From DASQPR01 sp963831705 (GTDB lineage: Bacteria > Actinomycetota > Actinomycetes > Mycobacteriales > Micromonosporaceae), in NCBI GenBank assembly GCA_963831705.1, contig CAWHRE010000005.1:248001-312000 (forward strand): 64,000 nucleotides of DNA. Reading direction: 5' to 3'. A program made the translations under genes and the position numbers. Shown here in pieces: positions 19,191 through 26,417 of this stretch (position 1 is the first letter of the stretch; each line of letters opens with the position of its first letter). The notes under the pieces were generated by a model that saw only the letters and a list, made by a program, of their open reading frames with translations, was not told the DNA's origin and searched no databases.

Positions 19191-19519
19191 CGTCTCTCCC
19201 ACGGAGATCGCACCCGCAGACCCCGTGACCTGAGCAATAAGGCTTCGCAGTTCGGAAGCGATCTCAGGGTCAGTTCGCAGGAGATCACGGAAACGCACGG
19301 ACCAAGCAGCTACGACAGCGTCGTGCTGTGGACCATCCTGCGAGCGAACGGCTCGCACGATCCTCGTCGAGTCCCTCGCTCATGGCCCGTTCGCGACTGC
19401 ATCGCCACGAGACATGATTCGGGCGACGCGAGCCACATGGACTCCCAGGCTGAACTACCCATGGCGGTCACAACGCTTGATGCTGCGGTCTGAGCCAACG
19501 CCAGTAGCTCTGCATCCAT
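19188..19519 (-). pseudogene. Small membrane-associated hypothetical gene, frameshifted
   Basis: Begins MDAELLALAQTAASSVVTAM (a hydrophobic N-terminus typical of a family of actinobacterial hypotheticals), changes frame around 19430-19340, and ends in another frame as AWSVRFRDLLRTDPEIASEL...ISVGET with a GTGA overlap to the next small ORF. At least two indels. Function unknown; such proteins are often found next to regulatory or NTPase genes. Confidence 0.45.
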
Positions 19520-19866
19520 GAAGTCTGCCGTCCGATCTCTCGCTACAGTTGACACTCCAGGGTTCTCATATTCGCGGCTTGAGCCTAGCGCCTGTGCGAC
19601 ACGGCACCGCGGCTGATGTTGGCCGACCGCACCAACTCGCGAGGCCGCGCCAACCCTGAACATCAGGCGTCCGACGCACCGTGCGGGCAACTGGCACGAG
19701 TAGCCGCTGTGCCAACCACCTGCCAAAGTTGTCGTTCAATGATCAACGATTCGAGGACCATGCAGCTCAGCGCGTTGTCGCGCACGGCTGGATCTCTGCC
19801 CTCCGGAGGCGGTGGCGCAGTCCTCGAAGGACGCATTCATAGCGTTGGAGCGGATATAAAACCGAA
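19520..19866. other. Non-coding stretch before the AlbA_2 gene
   Basis: Contains no frame I can support. A TATAAA at about 19854 could be the -10 element for the following gene. Nothing else seen. Confidence 0.4.
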
Positions 19867-19902
19867 TTGGCACGGTGGGTGAGGGCCTCTAGCATCTCCG
19901 GT

Positions 19903-20961
19903 GTGAATACGCCATCGATGTCCCTGGCTTGGGATCCAGAATCCCGCTGCCTGCTGCGTGAGGACAGGGCTCAGGTTGGCACTTTTGCGCGTAGCGGTTA
20001 CACGGTTGACGTTGCCGATGTATCGCAACTCACGCTCGCCGAGTGGCTCCCACTAATTCATGCCGTAGAAAAGTCCGAGGGTGGGACGGTGGTCGTCACT
20101 ATCGAGGATAAGGACGGCGGTACCGAACTCTGCATGTGTCAATCCGACGAATTGCTCGGCGTGGCGTTCAGCATCAACTGCCGGCAGTGGCCACAGAGCT
20201 ACATTGAGTCGGTCCTTGAGACTCTATGTGCAGCCAACGAAGACGAGCCAGACGAAGTTAAGTGGCATTTCGACGGCTGGGTTGCCGGAGTGGCGTTCCG
20301 GCCGGACGGGCGGACAACCCGGGACATGTTCGAGCTTCAAGGTCTTTTCAACGACGTGCTTCAGACCGGACCCGAGCGTTGCGGAGCCATTGGCAACCTT
20401 CCGATTGACACAGTCCTACGGACGCTCGAACTTGGGGGTGCCAAGTTCCTTGTCGGCGCGCGTGAGTCGGCCTGGTTGGAGTTCAAGTCACAGGGATACA
20501 ACCTAAGCTCGTTTGCGTCTAAGATCGAGCTTTCTCAGGACGTATGTCGATTCGCTAATGGCGGTCACGCTGCCCTTCTACTCATCGGCTTCCGGACCCG
20601 GAAACGGAACGGTCATGATCTAGCCGAGAAGGTAACGCCTATCGGACTTGAGGACGGAGCAGAGGCGCGGTATCGAGCGGTGATCGATGAACACGTGTTT
20701 CCGCTGATAGATGGTCTTCAGATTAAACAGATACCGGTCGATGGTGGCGCGATCATTGCGGTCTGCATCCCTGCCCAACCCGATGGGCGAAAGCCATATA
20801 TGACCTACGGTGCCGTGGTCGACGGGAAGAATGAGGGCAGCTTCATCTCAATCATCGAACGCCGGGACGAAGGATCACGGTCGATGGGCGTAGCGGAGTT
20901 GCATGGTTTGCTTGTTGCTGGCCGTGCACTGCTTACCCGGCGCAACCACGACGCGAACTAG
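19903..20961 (+). CDS. AlbA_2 (Schlafen-type) domain protein
   Basis: About 352 residues. The N-terminal 180 residues are of unknown type and rich in acidic residues. Residues about 185-330 carry the AlbA_2/Schlafen core: ESAWLEFKSQGYN (the E-x-x-x-LEFK signature), SQDVCRFANGGHAALLLIGF and a C-terminal IAVCIPAQP strand. AlbA_2 proteins occur as regulators and in phage-defence loci; which applies here cannot be read. Start uncertain: GTG 19903 chosen, with TTG 19867, GTG 19879 and ATG 19918 in the same frame. Intact, single gene, cargo of element A. Confidence 0.7.
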   Translation: MNTPSMSLAWDPESRCLLREDRAQVGTFARSGYTVDVADVSQLTLAEWLPLIHAVEKSEGGTVVVTIEDKDGGTELCMCQSDELLGVAFSINCRQWPQSYIESVLETLCAANEDEPDEVKWHFDGWVAGVAFRPDGRTTRDMFELQGLFNDVLQTGPERCGAIGNLPIDTVLRTLELGGAKFLVGARESAWLEFKSQGYNLSSFASKIELSQDVCRFANGGHAALLLIGFRTRKRNGHDLAEKVTPIGLEDGAEARYRAVIDEHVFPLIDGLQIKQIPVDGGAIIAVCIPAQPDGRKPYMTYGAVVDGKNEGSFISIIERRDEGSRSMGVAELHGLLVAGRALLTRRNHDAN

Positions 20962-21411
20962 CTCAGTCATACCGGCACGGTCGCTCGGCGCAGTGCTAAT
21001 GATCATGTCCCCATCACCCCGTTCTGCCGTCTGACTGGTAGGCCGATCCAGATTTGCGACATATGGTGCGCCAACGGGCGCCCTCGTGCCGGGCCCATGG
21101 TCCTGGGCTGTCGTTGAGCAGCGAAGACCGCGGAAAGTAATGGGTACACTTGTTCGAATCTCCGATTTGCCCGGTTGCCGAGAAAATTCATCGCTCAGTT
21201 CGATCGCGGAACTCCTCGGGGCGGTGGCTCCTCGATCAACGAAGCCGCAGGAGCGGCCCTTGTATGCGCGAGCCAGGTGGTGCCCTGGAAGGGATTTCCG
21301 CTGGCCAGCAAACACAAAGTAACCAACGTAAATCTCTTGCACGTCTGCTCACGACGATGACACGATGCCCTCCGGCATCGATTCGAAACGATGCGGCCAG
21401 ACAAAGCGTGG
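20962..21411. other. Non-coding stretch, no feature recognised
   Basis: 450 bp between the AlbA_2 gene and the secreted-protein pair. Short open frames on both strands lack ribosome sites and domain signals. It probably holds the promoter of the following operon. Confidence 0.5.
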
Positions 21412-21440
21412 GGGGCCCGGTGCTGAGTACACCGGACCCC
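21412..21440 (+). promoter_or_regulatory. Stem-loop in the leader of the secreted-protein gene
   Basis: The arms GGGGCCCGGTG and CACCGGACCCC form an 11-bp stem with one C-A mismatch and a 7-base loop, ending 42 bases before the TTG start. No T-run follows, so it may be a leader structure that affects translation or mRNA stability; its role is not established. Confidence 0.5.
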
Positions 21441-21481
21441 GTCTGGCCCCACAGCACGACCCCTTCGCAGGAGGAACAGCG

Positions 21482-22192
21482 TTGAGAACCAGAATCAAGA
21501 TGGTACCGCTCGCGGTAGCAACGGTCCTGTCATTGGGAGCGATGATGTTTGCGGCGCAGCCAGCAAACGCTGCCACGGCTGGCCCCGCCGTAGTGTCGTC
21601 TACGGTTTCGACCAAGACGCTCATGAGTTCGGACGGCCGTACTCCTCTTATGGTTACGACTCGGTCGACTGTCGTGCGGCTCGGCACGAGCCATGGCGTC
21701 ACCCATTACCAGAAGACGTTGGTCACCTCGGCGTCGCTGGTGACAACACTTGGCTCCAAGCGGGCCAACGTTTCCCCCATGTCGAACGCCAACAATTGCC
21801 TTGACGATTCGACGTACAGCGCTCAGTCGTGCATCACAATGGATTATGTCCAGCAGACGTCCGGCGGACGCACGTACACCGAGGTCGACTACTACAGCTA
21901 CAAATGGCTTCGGCTGCAAAGCGGCCTCACCTTTACCAGTGCTTCAGGCCTCGCCGGCGTCTTTGGGCAAGTCCTCAACAGCTCCCGGTTCGACCAAACA
22001 ACGAATACCAAATCCATTGGTACGCCAGTTGTCGGCACGTCCTACACGCAGTACCTTCCCTGGGGCTCCGACTTCGTAGCCACCGACGGCACCGGCTTCC
22101 AATGTGCGAACAGCACCGTAACCCTGCATCACGGTTCATCGTCGTGGAAGTACACCCGAGAAGATCTGGGAGTCGGTGACTGTTCGCTATGA
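21482..22192 (+). CDS. Secreted protein of unknown function
   Basis: 236 residues from a TTG codon 7 bases after a perfect AGGAGG. The signal peptide RTRIKMVPLAVATVLSLGAM ends near AANA-ATAG. The mature part contains several Cys (NCLDDST, QSCITMD, FQCANS, GDCS) and aromatic/beta-rich repeats (YTEVDYYSYKWLRL). Not recognised. ATGA overlap with the next secreted protein, so they are co-translated. Confidence 0.75.
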   Translation: MRTRIKMVPLAVATVLSLGAMMFAAQPANAATAGPAVVSSTVSTKTLMSSDGRTPLMVTTRSTVVRLGTSHGVTHYQKTLVTSASLVTTLGSKRANVSPMSNANNCLDDSTYSAQSCITMDYVQQTSGGRTYTEVDYYSYKWLRLQSGLTFTSASGLAGVFGQVLNSSRFDQTTNTKSIGTPVVGTSYTQYLPWGSDFVATDGTGFQCANSTVTLHHGSSSWKYTREDLGVGDCSL

Positions 22193-22695
22193 GTCAGCTG
22201 CGCAATTCGCTTAAGACTATCGCTATACGGATGGTGCTCCTCACGACCGTCGCGGCATCATTGGTGGCCGCGAGCGGCAGCGCGGTGACGGCGGATCCCT
22301 CGCCATACTGTCGTCCGCAGGTCGGAACGCCATACGTCAGTAAGGCTCCGAAATACCAAGGCAACAATCACTTCACGTTCACTGTGACGGTATACGTGAC
22401 GATGACCTGCAACGGTTCGATCAACTCGTCGTCGGTGACCGCATTGTTGCACTACACCCTTGACGGCAGCGGAGACCACATCGCTACCGGAACCGCCGAG
22501 CATTGCACATCCACCTGCGAGGCGTCCGCCTCGCTGACCGAGTCCTTCTTGTGCACCGACTACAACTACATGTCGTTCCATGGAGCTATCACAGGCTGGT
22601 GGATGCAAACTTCGACCAGTTCCAAGGCCACTTTGTCAGGCACTGGACCGACCTACAACGATTCATGGGCCGATGGTGATGGGGTATGTCCCTAG
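22189..22695 (+). CDS. Second secreted protein of the pair
   Basis: 168 residues with a signal peptide (IAIRMVLLTTVAASLVAASG, cleavage near SAVTA). The mature part is rich in Thr/Ser with six Cys (YCRP, TCNGS, HCTSTC, LCTD, VCP), suggesting disulfides. It overlaps the previous gene by 4 bases. Not recognised; likely acts with its partner outside the cell. Confidence 0.72.
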   Translation: MSQLRNSLKTIAIRMVLLTTVAASLVAASGSAVTADPSPYCRPQVGTPYVSKAPKYQGNNHFTFTVTVYVTMTCNGSINSSSVTALLHYTLDGSGDHIATGTAEHCTSTCEASASLTESFLCTDYNYMSFHGAITGWWMQTSTSSKATLSGTGPTYNDSWADGDGVCP

Positions 22696-22717
22696 CAGCT
22701 AGGACATACTGACAACC

Positions 22718-23203
22718 GTGGAGCCTTTAGCAATCAGCGAAGCTGGCCTGGTCGTAGCGTCCGAGCACGTTCTCGGACGCTCCGACCAGGCCGCCGTCAT
22801 TCTGCGCGTTGCCGTCGCATACGCCACTGGGCTACGCGTCAACATGAGCGCAGTCACCAAGGCCAGCAACGAGGACCACTGGCACGATGACCTGACCGGC
22901 GAACCAGGCAGCATCGCCTTCACGGCGATATGGGTCGACGAACACGGCGAGATGCCAGCAGACGCTGCGACCGCGCTCATCATTCCCGATCAGGAATCTG
23001 AACTAGCTCGCCGGCCTGTTCAGGCAGGCGGCGGGAGCAACAACTACGAAATCACGCAGTGGCTGTCACCGCTTCGGTCCGCGGGTGGCGTGGTCAGACT
23101 TTTCCTCGCATGGCCACGTCTCGATATTTCGGTCCAACACTTCGACATCCGCGTACCAGATCGCAATGACCTTGAAACCCGCACAAGAAAACTGTGGCCT
23201 TGA
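22718..23203 (+). CDS. Hypothetical cytosolic protein
   Basis: 161 residues with a GTG start. No signal peptide. Mixed alpha/beta sequence with no recognised domain. Only 22 bases after the secreted pair and overlapping the next gene by 10 bases, so it is the third gene of a four-gene cargo operon. Confidence 0.6.
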   Translation: MEPLAISEAGLVVASEHVLGRSDQAAVILRVAVAYATGLRVNMSAVTKASNEDHWHDDLTGEPGSIAFTAIWVDEHGEMPADAATALIIPDQESELARRPVQAGGGSNNYEITQWLSPLRSAGGVVRLFLAWPRLDISVQHFDIRVPDRNDLETRTRKLWP

Positions 23204-23835
23204 ACAATCACGCGCAAGACGTCGACATAGACATTGATCTCGACAGCAACGGCGAGGTACCCGGAAACAGTCGGCGAGACCGCCGCTGGCAGCGCGCCTG
23301 GATCGCTGTCGGGTTGCTAGCCCTCGCGGTCGTCGCCATCAAACTCGCGACCGACAGCCACGCTGGACAGCGTCCGAACGGCGCCGGTTCCCCGGTCACA
23401 ACGGCCACACCACAGCAGCCCCGGCTGAACGCAGGCGGAGATCATTCATGGGGCGTCTTGCCCGACGAGTCAACCTTCTTCTACGCGGTTGATGTGTCCT
23501 CCACGCAAGCACTGAAAGCGCCACTCGTTACTGCACATCCCGTCAAGGGGCTCGTAGACCAAAGCACCAATATCTTTGTTGGTAAGACGGCAGCTGAATT
23601 CGCCGAGACAACCATTCTGCCCACGCCGCAAACCGTGACCACCGCTGGACCTGGCGACTTCGTTATCGTGATCACCGGACGAATTGACTGCTCAACCGCG
23701 CCCAGTGCCGATGAAACTCCTGTCGCTAGCATTTCATTTGAAAACGGTTCAAAACGCCTCAATGAGCCGATATACGGTATGCCTTCCATTGACGCTGACA
23801 CCATCAAACGGGCCTGCGAATCCGACGCCCATTGA
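23194..23835 (+). CDS. Membrane-anchored protein of unknown function
   Basis: 213 residues with a GTG start. An acidic cytosolic N-terminus (DVDIDIDLDSNGEV), one membrane helix at about residues 35-52 (WIAVGLLALAVVAIKLA), then an exterior Pro/Thr linker and a beta-rich domain with a Cys pair. Probably anchors to the outer face of the membrane. Last gene of the 21482-23835 operon and of element A. Not recognised. Confidence 0.6.
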   Translation: MALNNHAQDVDIDIDLDSNGEVPGNSRRDRRWQRAWIAVGLLALAVVAIKLATDSHAGQRPNGAGSPVTTATPQQPRLNAGGDHSWGVLPDESTFFYAVDVSSTQALKAPLVTAHPVKGLVDQSTNIFVGKTAAEFAETTILPTPQTVTTAGPGDFVIVITGRIDCSTAPSADETPVASISFENGSKRLNEPIYGMPSIDADTIKRACESDAH

Positions 23836-24038
23836 TCAAGGAACGGCTAATCGTGTACGGCAAGCCCGCGAATGGCAGCAGCCAGGCCGCTCGACCGAGA
23901 AACCGAAGCCAGGAGTGAAGCCAAGACAGCCTTGAACGTCAGACATCCAATGAGACAGTGCTTGACGGTTGGGCGCGATTCAGCTGCTGGGGTCCCATCT
24001 CGACGGACCAGCAGCTGCAGTTGAGACACACCGATGGC

Positions 24039-24086
24039 GGCTCATAACCCAGAGGTCGCAGGTTCAAATCCTGTCCCCGCTACCAC
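24039..24086 (+). repeat. att copy 2 (junction of elements A and B)
   Basis: Exact 48-base copy of the tRNA-fMet 3' part (3887-3934). It lacks the 5' half of the tRNA, so it is not a functional tRNA gene. It serves as right end of element A and left end of element B. Confidence 0.92.
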
Positions 24087-24089
24087 AAG

Positions 24090-24124
24090 AAACGCCCTTC
24101 CAGAGATCATTTGGAAGGGCGTTT
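24090..24124 (+). terminator. Duplicated tRNA terminator hairpin
   Basis: AAACGCCCTTCC pairs with GGAAGGGCGTTT, a near copy of the hairpin at 3938. It is carried along with the att repeat. Confidence 0.65.
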
Positions 24125-24155
24125 CTGTGCCTGATGTGGCCAATTCTGTAGCCAG

Positions 24156-24314
24156 CTATTCCCCTGCGGGCGGAGGAATGATCAGCGCGGTTACCCGGCC
24201 CTCCGCCATGGCGTCGTTGCCGACCGACATGTGGGTGTAGATCTGAGCCGTAACGTTCATGCTCGCGTGCCCGAGGCGCACTGAGTGCGTGGCCGAGACT
24301 AGTGCGCTGACCAC
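24156..24314 (-). pseudogene. Tyrosine recombinase C-terminal remnant
   Basis: Only the last part remains: SVRLGHASMNVTAQIYTHMS then GNDAMAEGR to a TAG at 24156. This holds the box-III His and the nucleophile Tyr of an AICE-type integrase. The upstream sequence is unrelated and the region 24315-24576 shows nothing else. Direction and distance from the att site match element A. Confidence 0.8.
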
Positions 24315-24576
24315 ATACGGTGCCGGAATGCCCTTATCAGCACCGCTATCGGTCGGGCCTGAGTTGTTGTCGTCGCTGGCAGCCGACCGCTCAGTGCGTT
24401 CACCACGGCCTCCCGCAGGCTCGACGGCGGGCGGCCGAGCAACCGGTGAATCGTCGGTCTGTCGTTCCAATGCACCGGATCGGGCCAGGCCCATCAGCCG
24501 GTGGCCTCCCGGTACTCGACCCGCCAACCATGCACGTGGTGCCCGGCCATCGGCCGGGCACCACGTGGTCGCGCAT

Positions 24577-25416
24577 TTAGGAGGTCGCGTTGGCTGCCTT
24601 GACGATCACGTCGGTGACCTGCTGCGGGTACAGGATGAGCGTCAGGTGTGGTCCGTCGACGGTGGTGATGTGGGCTTTTGCCCGACCTGCCATGGCCATC
24701 TGCGCCTGCTCCGGAATCACCATGTCCTTCGTTCCGACAACCGCCCACGAGGGGATCGTCTTCCAGGCCGGCACTCCGGACGGTTCTCCGAGCGCGTTCG
24801 TGGCGAGCGGCATCTGGGACGCCGCCAGGGCCTCGGCCTGACGATGCGGCATGTCACCGGTGAAACCCGGGACGAAGACGCTCGGCAGGACGTAGGAGTC
24901 CGCGACGCCGGACGGCGCGCCCGGGAACGGCACCAGGTTGAAGACCGTGGTCGGGTCGGTGAGCGCGGGCTCGACGACCGATCCGGAGCCCTTGGCGAGG
25001 CTGGCTATCGACTCGCCCTGGTCGGGGATGAACGCGTCCACATAGACCAGCGCTTTGACGTTGGGGTTCCCGGTCGCCGCGTTCGTGGTGATGAATCCGC
25101 CGTAGGAGTGGCCGACTAGTACGATCGGACCCTTGATGGTGCTCAGGTAGCTCTTGAGGTAGTCGGTATCGCTGGCCACGCCCCGCAGCGGATTCGGTGC
25201 CACGTCGACGGTGTATCCCTTGCTCTGCAGCAGCGAGACCTCGCCACTCCAACTCGACCCGTCCGCCCACGCGCCGTGTACCAGGACGATGGTCGGTTTG
25301 GCTGCGGTTGAATCGTTCGCCACCGCGGCTGAGGTGGTCACAGCGGTGACTCCCGCGATCACCCCAGCCGCAGCCGTCGCGGCAACAAGCCACCGCCAGA
25401 TCTTGATCTTTTTCAT
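24577..25416 (-). CDS. Secreted alpha/beta hydrolase
   Basis: 279 residues. Start MKKIKIWRWLV at 25416, with AAAGGAA upstream; the open frame begins earlier but without an RBS. The signal peptide ends near SAAVANDS. Fold motifs: VLVHGAW (oxyanion), GHSYGG with nucleophile Ser104, an Asp in the VGTKDMVIP strand and a final His in DGPHLTL, making a full triad. It resembles secreted esterases of the salicylate/MeJA-esterase-like branch. Substrate unknown. Reads in the same direction as the next hydrolase (35-bp gap), so probably co-transcribed. Confidence 0.85.
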   Translation of the reverse strand: MKKIKIWRWLVAATAAAGVIAGVTAVTTSAAVANDSTAAKPTIVLVHGAWADGSSWSGEVSLLQSKGYTVDVAPNPLRGVASDTDYLKSYLSTIKGPIVLVGHSYGGFITTNAATGNPNVKALVYVDAFIPDQGESIASLAKGSGSVVEPALTDPTTVFNLVPFPGAPSGVADSYVLPSVFVPGFTGDMPHRQAEALAASQMPLATNALGEPSGVPAWKTIPSWAVVGTKDMVIPEQAQMAMAGRAKAHITTVDGPHLTLILYPQQVTDVIVKAANATS

Positions 25417-25451
25417 GTATTTCCTTTCGATACTCATCTCGGCGAATGGGA

Positions 25452-26288
25452 TCATTCGGCGAGGAAGTCGAGGAGGACCTTGTTAACCTCGTCGGCGTGG
25501 GTCCAGCCCATGCCGTGTGGGGCGCCGCCGATGACTTCGAGGCGACTGCCGGGGATCATGTCGTGGGTGCGGCGTCCGCTGATCTCGAATGGAACGATCC
25601 GGTCTGCGTCGCCGTGGATCACGAGGGTGGGGACGGTGACCGTGGCCAAGTCGTCACGGAAGTCGGTGTGGCTGAACGAGTTGACCAACTCCCAGGTGCC
25701 GATCGCGGAACCCGCACTGGCGATGTTCCAGCTCAACTGCATGGCCGCGTCGGTGATGCGAGTGCCGCCGAAAACGTCGGCGTTGTAGAAATCCTGGAAC
25801 AGGTGGCTCAGCCATCCGGGCCGGTCGGCCGCTATCTGAGCCTGGAGGCCGCTGAACAATTCCGGCGGCGCGCCCTCGGGATTGTCGTCCGTGTGCAGCA
25901 GGAACGGCGGCACCGCGGACATGAACACGACCGACGCAAGCCGGTCGACGCCGTGGGTGCCGACATAGCGGGCGACCTCACCGCCGCCCATGGAGAATCC
26001 GACGAGCGTGGCGTCGCGCAGGTCGAGTTCGGTCATCAGCACATCGAGGTCGGCAACCATCGTGTCGTAGTCGAACCCGGTCGCTGGCCGGCTCGACGCC
26101 CCGAATCCGCGCCGATCGTAGGTGATGACGCGGAAACCGGCGCTCAACAGCGCCACGACCTGGCGTTCCCAGGTCGCGCCGCTCAGCGGCCAACCGTGGA
26201 CAAGTACGACCGGACGGCCGGCGCCGTGGTCCTCGTAGTAGATCGAGATCGGGCCAGAGTTCTCCTGGCCCACTGTGACGAATGGCAT
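25452..26288 (-). CDS. Alpha/beta hydrolase (non-heme chloroperoxidase/arylesterase type)
   Basis: 278 residues, cytosolic. Motifs: VLVHGWPLSGATWERQ, GFSMGGGE with nucleophile Ser99, HGDADRIVP with the acid, and GGAPHGMGWTHADE with the catalytic His. This is the cofactor-free perhydrolase/chloroperoxidase group, usually an esterase in vivo. Upstream of the secreted hydrolase and downstream of the LuxR regulators on the same strand, so it is a plausible regulatory target. Confidence 0.87.
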   Translation of the reverse strand: MPFVTVGQENSGPISIYYEDHGAGRPVVLVHGWPLSGATWERQVVALLSAGFRVITYDRRGFGASSRPATGFDYDTMVADLDVLMTELDLRDATLVGFSMGGGEVARYVGTHGVDRLASVVFMSAVPPFLLHTDDNPEGAPPELFSGLQAQIAADRPGWLSHLFQDFYNADVFGGTRITDAAMQLSWNIASAGSAIGTWELVNSFSHTDFRDDLATVTVPTLVIHGDADRIVPFEISGRRTHDMIPGSRLEVIGGAPHGMGWTHADEVNKVLLDFLAE

Positions 26289-26417
26289 CTGCTACTCCTC
26301 GTGAATCGCCAGCGATGCGGATAACACCTGCATGCGGCGCATTTCCTGACTGATCCCATCCGACCACGGACGCGGGAGACGCGAATCGCATGGTTTGGTG
26401 AACTCGGCCCGGGATGC

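Larger units (their letters stand above)
3887..24086. mobile_element. Element A: degenerate AICE (pSAM2-like integrative element) in tRNA-fMet
   Basis: Bounded by 48-bp direct repeats. Gene order from the left end is integrase, excisionase, origin-like repeats, primase-polymerase pair, small genes, TraB/FtsK translocase, DUF2637, RRQRL zinc protein, DUF6284, then a divergent GntR repressor and HAD gene, then cargo. This is the standard AICE layout, with replication and single-gene dsDNA transfer instead of a type IV system. At least seven of these genes have frameshifts (int, xis, helicase, tra, DUF2637, RRQRL, HAD), so excision and transfer are probably lost. Confidence 0.9.

Noticed and set aside
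24039..24115. A second tRNA-fMet gene at 24039 or 32548
   Set aside because: Only the 3' half (from the anticodon stem on) is present; no acceptor 5' strand or D-arm.
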